Shown piece by piece: positions 19,897-26,769 of a DNA stretch of 26,769 nt (within the stretch, counting starts at the first letter, position 1; every line of letters starts with the position of its first letter). The translations under genes were made by a program, and so were the position numbers. The DNA comes from Coptodactyla brooksi. Lineage: Eukaryota > Arthropoda > Insecta > Coleoptera > Scarabaeidae. The notes beneath the pieces are model-generated. The model saw only the letters and a program-made list of their open reading frames with translations, ran no database searches and was not told where the DNA came from. The stretch is taken from assembly GCA_033557675.1 (NCBI GenBank), contig JAWQRM010000199.1:1-26769 (forward strand), read 5' to 3'.

Positions 19897-20192
19897 CCCA
19901 GAAATAATTAAAAATATAAATAAAATGTTTAATAGTGGCCTTGGCCCTATACCTGCGTCCATACTTTTTGACCTGTTGGGTAAAAGGACAAAATATGAAA
20001 ACCCAATTATTGTCACTAGTTTGTATAGCATTAGAAAATAATCAGGGTGGGAGTTCGGTATGTAAATTATGCATACAGTTTAGTTTTCATTCTCCTGAAG
20101 AGGGTTTAATATATAAGCCGAAACATGTATCGAATACAAAAACAGTGTTGTCGTGGTCCAGCTATTTGTTAGTTTTCGTGACTACGAGGGAA
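19897..20192 (+). mobile_element. Hammerhead-bearing dispersed repeat, copy 2 (family B)
   Basis: Partner of 14920-15205, with the same order of conserved blocks from CCCTATACCTGCG to GTGACTACGAG. It is more diverged in the hammerhead part. It lies about 190 bp before the second foldback repeat copy. Confidence 0.6.
20092..20134 (+). ncRNA. Hammerhead-like motif, decayed (family B, copy 2)
   Basis: CTC, CTGAAGA (20095-20101), one G, a stem II of about six pairs including one G-U (GGTTTA against TAAGCC), GAAAC (20120-20124), loop ATGT, ATC (ending 20131), GAA. The core boxes are intact, but stem I keeps only two pairs and stem III has a C-A mismatch, so I take it as a fossil. Confidence 0.5.
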
Positions 20193-20379
20193 CAGATCTC
20201 CGTTTTCTCAAATTTTATAAAAAAATGTTTGAAATTGCATTCTATATACATGATTTGTATTCTTTGCTATTGTAGTGCTCATTAGTTGCATACATCAAGC
20301 ATTTGATTTTTAAACAAGAATAAGTTTGTTTGTACTCTTTGCTATATCAACAAGATCCCAAAGAGAGGTAATTGAACAA

Positions 20380-20408
20380 GATGATCTTCTGGCCGTGTTA
20401 ATGTATTG

Positions 20409-20452
<44 letters not shown>

Positions 20453-20850
20453 GTATACAGAAGCCTTTGCGCAAGTTTATGTTGTGTGATTTTAGTGAAA
20501 CTGTTGTTGTGAGGTTAAAAAGCTTTTGTTAGAAAATTAAACTGGTGTATAGCAGGCACAGATATATGATACATATATCTGGGCCTGTTTACATCAGTAC
20601 AGCAGTTTAATTTTTTAACAAAAGTTTTACAAAATCACAAAACAAAACAAAGATTACACACAACATAAACTTGCGAATAGTTAAGCCAAATTATAAGCCA
20701 AGTTAATTATAATTAACAGAGTATTATTTCCACATTACTCTTTTTGAAAACAATGTAGGAAAAATAGTAATAATAAAAGACATAAGAATATACATAAGAA
20801 CAATGCTAGATAACAGTAACTATAGCTTGTTAGTTTGCGACGAACATTTG
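20380..20850. mobile_element. Foldback repeat, copy 2
   Basis: Second copy of 18805-19202. It differs by a long TA microsatellite (20412-20448) in place of a short stretch, and by about 35 extra bases in the hairpin loop, which form a small stem of their own (CAGATATATG..CATATATCTG). Confidence 0.7.
20412..20448. repeat. TA microsatellite
   Basis: An uninterrupted TA dinucleotide run of about 18 units, absent from the other copy of the host repeat. Confidence 0.9.
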
Positions 20851-20949
20851 AGACAAGTTCGTGGTAAGACGCATTGTATCAAAGCGAAACAAGCAATAAT
20901 GGAAGATCTATCATTGCATTGAAGAACATCGTGAGAAGAACTGCTAAAT

Positions 20950-22405
20950 ATATTAGTGATATTGAACGAAAAGTAACTGCAAAACTAACTGCATGGTGAA
21001 AATTTATTTAATTTAATCATTTGAAAAATTAGTAATTAACAAACAAAGATTGTCACTTTCCATTGCTGGATGTTAAAATTGTATTCAAATTAATTAAATT
21101 AAGAATTAAGTAATTTGGATACTCACTGTAGAAGAATTAATTCAAAAGATAAAATTAGTAATGAACCGGTAAAGTTCATAGCTTTCGAATATTAGATGTT
21201 TAATTTGGTCAGGATACTAACTGTAAAATAATTAATTAAAAAATAGTAATGAATATCTAGTTTGATAGCGATACTAACTATAAAACGATGAATTAAAAAA
21301 ATACTAATTATCAGTTAAAATTTGTAACTTTCAATTATTAAATAAAATAAAAACCAATTAATTTCCACACTCACTGCGAAACAATTAATTAAAAAAGTAA
21401 AATTAATAATGAACAGCTAGTTTATAACTTTCCATGGACTAGTGTTATTGAACAAAAAGTAACTGCAAAACTAACTGCATGGTGAAAATTTATTTAATTT
21501 AATCATTTGAAAAATTGGTAATTAACAAACAAAGATTGTCACTTTCCATTGTTGGATGTTAAAATTGTATTCAAATTAATTAAATTAAGAATTAAGTAAT
21601 TTGGATACTCACTGTAGAAGAATTAATTCAAAAGATAAAATTAGTAATGAACCGGTAAAGTTCATAGCTTTCGATTATTAGATGTTTAATTTGGTCACGA
21701 TACTAACTGTAAAATAATTAATTAAAAAATAGTAATGAATATCTAGTTTATTTCTGTCCATTATTAGATATATAATTTGCGGTTAGATTAATTAAATAAA
21801 ATCTGAATTAACTGGATGCCAGCTGTAAAACAATTATTTAAAAAAATAATAAACAGCTAAAATTTGTAGCCTTTAATTATTAGATATTAAAATTGTATTT
21901 AAATTAAAAATTAATTAATTCAGAGACTGTGAAACAATTAATTAAAAGAAAACTGTAAGGAACAGCTAAAGTTCATAATTAAAAAAATAGTAAAGAATAT
22001 CTAGTTTGTTTCTGTCAATTATTAGATATATAATTTGCGTTGGAATTAATTAAATAAAAAATGAATTAGCTTGGATGCTGACTGTGAAACAATGTATTAA
22101 TGAAGAAATGGTGATGAATAGGCAAAGTTGATAACTTTTAATTATTAGATGTTAAAAATACATTTACATTAATTAAATTAAACATAAATTAATTTGGTAG
22201 CGATACTAACTATAAAACCATGAATTAAAAAAATACTAATTATCAGATAAAATTTGTAACTTTCAATTATTAAATAAAATAAAAACTAATTAATTTGGAC
22301 ACTCACTGCGAAACAATTAATTAAAAAAAATAAAATTAGTAATGAACAGCTAGTTCATAACTTTCAATGGACTAGTGTTATTGAACGAAAAGTAACTGCA
22401 AAACG
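20950..22405. repeat. AT-rich satellite, block 1
   Basis: Monomers of roughly 100-190 bp share TTTGGATACTCACTGTGAAAC, AATTAATTAAAAAAAT, AGTAATGAACAGCTA, GTTCATAACTTTCAATTATT and AGATGTTAAAA. Larger duplications lie on top: 20959-21250 recurs at 21444-21740 (shift 485) with few changes. ATTGAACGAAAAGTAACTGC marks 20961, 21446 and 22380. The pattern is that of a higher-order satellite with deletions. No coding frames. Confidence 0.85.
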
Positions 22406-22504
22406 CTGATGTCAAAGAAACATTTTAAACTCTAAACTGATAGACAAAAATTTAGGTAAACAAAGGTAGTACTGAAAGAGTCGAAAATAAAATGTCAAAG
22501 TAAA

Positions 22505-22600
22505 GCTAACCATGGCATGACCACCCTAATCCTCTGATCTCTCGTCATTAGACTTCTTCGTGTTGGGTACTGTGAAAGACTAAGTATTTACCCGTTGGGA
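22505..22600 (+). pseudogene. Transposase fossil (mariner/Tc-type, SPDL..LDFFLWG motif)
   Basis: One + strand frame reads PP, stop, SSDLSSLDFFVLGTVKD, stop, VF. It matches the PPRSPDL.PLDFFLWG...K pattern around the last catalytic residue of a transposase lineage common in insects. Two stops lie within 25 codons. Nothing of the upstream domain is recognised. Confidence 0.5.
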
Positions 22601-23610
22601 AGTCAAATAATAAAGCAAGTAGTCTTGTAGATAATATTAGGGGGACTTAGGTGCTGGCTTAGATAAGTCAGTAATTCCATGTTAAACATTCCTTGTTTTC
22701 GGACATTCTTTATAATTATGGGTTGTTTGTTTTGGGAATCCTTTTAATACTTTTATTTTAGTGTCAGAATTCCTTTTAAAATGTTATACAAATTAATGCT
22801 AATAATTATGATTGTTCTGGAAGTTAAACCTTGAAGTTTAACCTCTTTTTTTTCATGGCCGACGTTATTTTATAAATAAAATAGTAGAAAACCTGTTTTC
22901 TGTTATATAATTTTTTCAAAATAAGAATGTTTAAAAAGTATAAACCAATTAAAAAACAAATTTATATCATAACTCCAAAATGATTTACTATTCACTATAG
23001 ATAGGCAATCATCTACAACTTTAATACCAACAACCACCATTTTTTTTCCTTCATTCCTCCTATAGTATTCTTTTTAAAGTTAAGAATCCAGAAATATACA
23101 TTCTTCCTTTTTAAAGGCCAATTTTCCACTAATTAACTTCTACAGATTTAAATACTTGCTATTTTATAAAGAATGAACTGTTTGAGGTCATATTCTACTT
23201 ATATAGCAATATTATTGTTCTACTTATGTAAAAAATTGCAAAATGTTTCTTTAATTATTCATTACCACTGAAATTTAATTTTAAATTTTGTATTTTTACA
23301 TGTCATTTGCAACAAAAGGTAAAGTTGTTTGACCTCATGCTAATTCGATATAGTTTAATTCACAATGGCAAGGTGGATTTCACCAGTAACTTATTTATTG
23401 GCTGGTTTATTTACTTTAACCAAATTTAATGGGTTTTGATAGCATCCTTTTCAAATTGTACTTCTTTGTTTGTTAACCAGTCTTAACTGGAGACGTTTTT
23501 CGATTTTCAAAAACAGATTGAAGATAAGAAAAGGAAAATATCGAAGGAAAACAACAGCGCTATCGCATAAGGATAAATATACACAGCATATTCTTGATAA
23601 CATGGCACGA
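22601..23610. other. Non-coding DNA
   Basis: No gene is seen. The + strand frame at 23470-23661 (RRFSIFKNRLKIRKGKYRRK...) is basic and may belong to the transposase fossil just downstream, but I cannot align it. Confidence 0.3.
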
Positions 23611-23619
23611 AATGGAACA

Positions 23620-23755
23620 TTGCAAAAACATCTCCTTATCACAACGAGCTTAACGCTGTAGAATTCGTGTAGAAATACTTGGAACAACATAGCATTCAAG
23701 TTCAAAGCGTTTTCTTCGCCGAAGCTTCTAATTTCATTGATGTAATTTACAGTAA
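23620..23755 (+). pseudogene. DDE-type transposase fossil
   Basis: The + strand frame reads SPYHNELNAVEFV, stop, KYLEQHSIQ and on to FAEASNFIDVIYSN. SPYHNELNAVEFVW-like sequence corresponds to the LPPYHCELNPIE.VW motif that carries the last acidic catalytic residue in DDE transposases of the Tc1/mariner-related type. A stop replaces the expected tryptophan. Confidence 0.55.
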
Positions 23756-24039
23756 TTAATATCGAATCGAAGTAAAGACAAATATTACAGAAAACTGTTC
23801 ATACGAAGATTGAGGAACTTCAGTCAATTTGAGTGGTTCTTTTCGAAATAAATAAGATAAAATATATTTTTAGGATAAGTTAATTTTAACTTATTAACTT
23901 TAAAAATCTTTTCGTCGCCAAACCTGTCAAAAATACTTTCATACGTAATCATCTTCGGGAAATATTTAAATTTTGTGTGTTCAGAAATATAACAGAATTT
24001 TATGAAAATTTGAAGATAATAAAAATAAAAAGATATCCC

Positions 24040-24153
24040 CTGAGATTTGCTATGATTTTTAATAAAGCCTTTGACGCCATTAACCACGAAACTCTTTTGC
24101 AAAATGTGACAAAACATTTTTCTTTTAGTATCTCCATCTTATCTATTGAGTAA
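24040..24153 (+). pseudogene. LINE-type reverse transcriptase fragment
   Basis: The frame reads AMIFNKAFDAINHETLLQNV and on to THREE more codons KHF before diverging. This is the block around the first catalytic aspartate of non-LTR reverse transcriptases (L.FSKAFD.V.H..LL..L). Only about 25 residues are recognisable, and the frame ends at TAA 24151-24153. The clade cannot be assigned; Jockey or CR1-like is possible. Confidence 0.6.
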
Positions 24154-24689
24154 ATCGATTGTTTGAAAGTTATGTGCTAAGTAAGAGGTCTACACATGCC
24201 TGATCAATTGCGTCATGTTTAACAATTTTTTGATAAGATATTGTTATTCTGCGCGTAAAAATACACTCGATAGGTTCATATACTTCATGTACTACTTCAC
24301 ATTTTGCGCAGAACCTGGCGTTTTTGAGATATACGTCCAATCGAAAAATGTGCTAAAGTTAAATTGTAGAAAGATTTACAATTCTTCGATATTACGACTC
24401 CTTAAATGTTGTTACTGGCTTTGGGCTACTAGCTAATTAATAAAAAAAATCTTGTTTTTTTTAATTACTATTCAACTGCTTACAATTAATCAACAAATCA
24501 TGATATTATATTTATATCTTATGTGGTCATAGTATAAATGTAATCTTAATGATATCCCTGTAGGCAGGGAAGAAATGGTTTATTCAATATCATAAAAAAA
24601 GATTATTTTAAATTTAATTTTATAAATATTTATTCTTCGAAGATAAAATAAACCTTAGATGAAAAATTACCCTATAAATGTAATGTATT
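24154..24689. other. Non-coding DNA
   Basis: Nothing is recognised. The frame at 24215-24436 shows no family features. Confidence 0.3.
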
Positions 24690-26769
24690 TAGCCTAAAAA
24701 TAAATTAATTTGGTAAAAATATACTACCCTTAAAACAGACAACTTAATAAAATTAATTAGTAACTCTGACAGGTAATGTTGGCAACTGTCGGTTATTGGT
24801 AGTTAAAAATTTATTTAAATTTGGTTACGATACTAACTGTAAAATAGTTCAATTATTTGGTGTTAAAAATTTATTTAATTAAATTGAAAACATTTAGGCA
24901 CGATAATAACTAAAAGAATTAAATTTAAAAAAATTAATAATTAACAGCTAAAGTTTGTAACTTTCCATTATTACATGTTAAAATTATGTTTAAATCAATT
25001 AAATTAAAAATGAAGTAATTTGGATACTTACTGTGAAACAATTAATTAAAAAAATAAAACTAGTAATGAATAGCTAAAGTTCATAGCGTTCGATTATTAA
25101 ATGTTAAAAATATACTTAATTATTATACTTATCAATTAATAAGTATAATAATCTTAATTATTATATTATTAATCATACAATAAAAAATGAAAAACAAATT
25201 AATTTGGTTACGATATTAAATGTAAAATAATTAATTAAAAAAATATAATTTAAAAAATAGGAATTAATAGCTAGTTTGTAACTGACTTTTATTCGATATA
25301 AATTGTGCACATGCATGATTTAAATAAAAAATTAATTAACTTGGATATTAACTATGAAACAACGAATTAAAAATAATAGTGATGGTTAGACAAAGTTCGT
25401 AACTTTTAATTATTAAATGTTGAAATATATTTACGATACTCGCGATAGTCACCATACTAACAGTAAAACAATCAATTAAAAAATTAGTAATTAACAGCTA
25501 AAATTTGGAACTTTCAGTTAGTAGATGTTAAAGTTCTATTTAAATTAATTAAATTAAAAATTAATCAATTCGGATACTCACTGCGATATAATTAATTAGA
25601 AGAAAATAGTAAAAAAAATATTAAAAAGCAATGAACAGCTAACGTTCATAGCTTTCAACTATTAGATGGTGACAATTTATTTAATTTAATCATTTTAAAA
25701 ATAAATTAATTTGCTCACCCAATTAATTTTAATTCGCCCAATTAAGTAATTTGGATACTCACTGTAGAACAACTAATTAAAAAAAATAAAATTAGTAATG
25801 AACAGGTAAAGTTCATTGCTTTCGATTATTAGATATTAAAAATATATTTACAATAAAAAAGATAAAAATAAAAATATTTACAATAAAAAGAAAAATAAAT
25901 TAATTTGGTTGCCATACTAACTGTAAAATAATTAATTAAAAAATAGTGATGAATATTTAGTTTGTTTCTGTCAATTATTACATATACATTTACGTTTAGA
26001 TTAATTAAATAAAACCTGAATTGAATTTAATTTAATTTAATTAATTAAAACCTGGATACTAACTGTAGAACAATTATTAAAAAAAATAATAAACAGCTAA
26101 AATTTGTAACCTTCAATTATTAGATATTAAAATTGTATTTAAATTAATTAAATTAAAAATTAATTAATTTAGATAGTCTTAAAAAATTAATTAAAAGAAA
26201 ACGGTACGGAACAGCTAAAGTTCATAATTAAAAAAATAGGAAAGAATATCTAGTTTGTTTCTGTCAATTATTAGATATATAATTTCCGTTGGAATTAATT
26301 AAGTAAAAAATAAATTAACTTGGATGCTGACTGTGAAACAATGTATTAATGAAAAAATAGTGATGAAGAGGCAAAGTTGATAACTTCTAATTATTAGATG
26401 TTTAAAATCTATTAACATTAATTAAATTAAAAATAAATTAATTTAGTAATGATATTAACTATAAAACGATGAATTAAAAAAATACTAATTAACAGTTAAT
26501 ATTTGCAACTTTCAATTACTAAATAAAATAAAAACTAATTAATTTGGACGCTCACTGCGAAACAATTAATTAAAAAAATAAAATTAGTAATGAACAGCTA
26601 GTTCATAACTTTCAATTATTAGATGTTAAAAATATATTTTCATTAAATGTATTAAAACTAACTTGTTCTGGGTCTTAAATTAATTTGGTCAGGGTACTAA
26701 CAGTAAAACAATGATGAAAGAAATAGTAATCAGCAGTCTGTAACTTTCAATTATTAGACGTTACAATTG
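24690..26769. repeat. AT-rich satellite, block 2 (runs off the window)
   Basis: Same monomer family as 20950-22405. The marker ACT(A/C)ACTGTNAAAC recurs about every 130 bp (near 24832, 25025, 25347, 25456, 25574, 25756, 25915, 26056, 26326, 26453, 26549 and 26695). About 650 bp at 25960-26620 match 21720-22370 monomer for monomer at a shift of about 4.24 kb, including odd units, so the two blocks descend from one array. A palindromic insert, TTAATTATTATACTTAT...ATAAGTATAATAATCTTAA, lies at about 25114-25160. Confidence 0.85.

Noticed and set aside
23451..24117. Open frames of 84 and 97 residues on the - strand
   Set aside because: They run antisense to the DDE and reverse transcriptase fossils and show no family features.

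Overview
This is a window of AT-rich nuclear DNA from an animal, most likely an insect. Three things point that way. The one complete gene encodes cytosolic ribosomal protein eL27, is split by introns with GT..AG borders, and is closest by eye to insect versions. There are remnants of several mariner lineages. The rest is repeats and very AT-rich non-coding sequence. There are no operons, ribosome-binding sites or CRISPR arrays. I could not place the species.

Left part (1-6750). An inverted repeat (1-140 against 1117-1255) bounds about 1.25 kb of non-coding DNA. A dead mariner C-terminus (about 1526-1745) then runs into a GC-rich terminal coding exon on the + strand (1785-2080). This is probably the last exon of a gene that begins outside the window, possibly of the FAM117/GLCCI1 family. 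Downstream lie 3'UTR or intergenic DNA, a three-copy degenerate tandem repeat (about 3310-4300) and an inverted pair of hammerhead-like motifs (about 4400-4600).

Middle (6750-9400). RpL27/eL27 lies on the - strand. Exon 1 is non-coding with a 5'TOP-like start, exon 2 carries the ATG, and exon 3 carries the C-terminus. The 1.8 kb second intron holds an internally deleted mariner with both terminal repeats (7371-8321) and a run of five stem-loops (8556-8714). The eL27 gene converges with the exon at 1785-2080.

Right part (9400-26769). No intact gene is seen. The order is: a 218 bp foldback element; an 11-copy degenerate array (about 10380-13250); a candidate non-coding first exon ending at a good splice donor (14226); a repeat copy carrying a hammerhead-like motif (about 14920-15205); a mariner on the - strand whose middle is replaced by a 150 bp tandem triplication (about 15578-16460); another hammerhead-like copy (17897-17939); a foldback repeat present twice (about 18805-19202 and 20380-20850), with a second hammerhead-bearing repeat just before the second copy; and two blocks of one AT-rich satellite (about 20950-22405 and 24690-26769). 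The satellite blocks are separated by 2.3 kb holding fossils of two DDE transposases and one LINE-type reverse transcriptase.

The most interesting signal is the set of five dispersed motifs with the architecture of type I hammerhead self-cleaving ribozymes (stem I, CTGANGA, stem II, GAAAC, minimal stem III, cleavage triplet, stem I'). They fall into two sequence families, each with its own conserved flanks. Such motifs are known from Penelope-like retroelements and retrozymes. No computation was run; all identifications are by eye.
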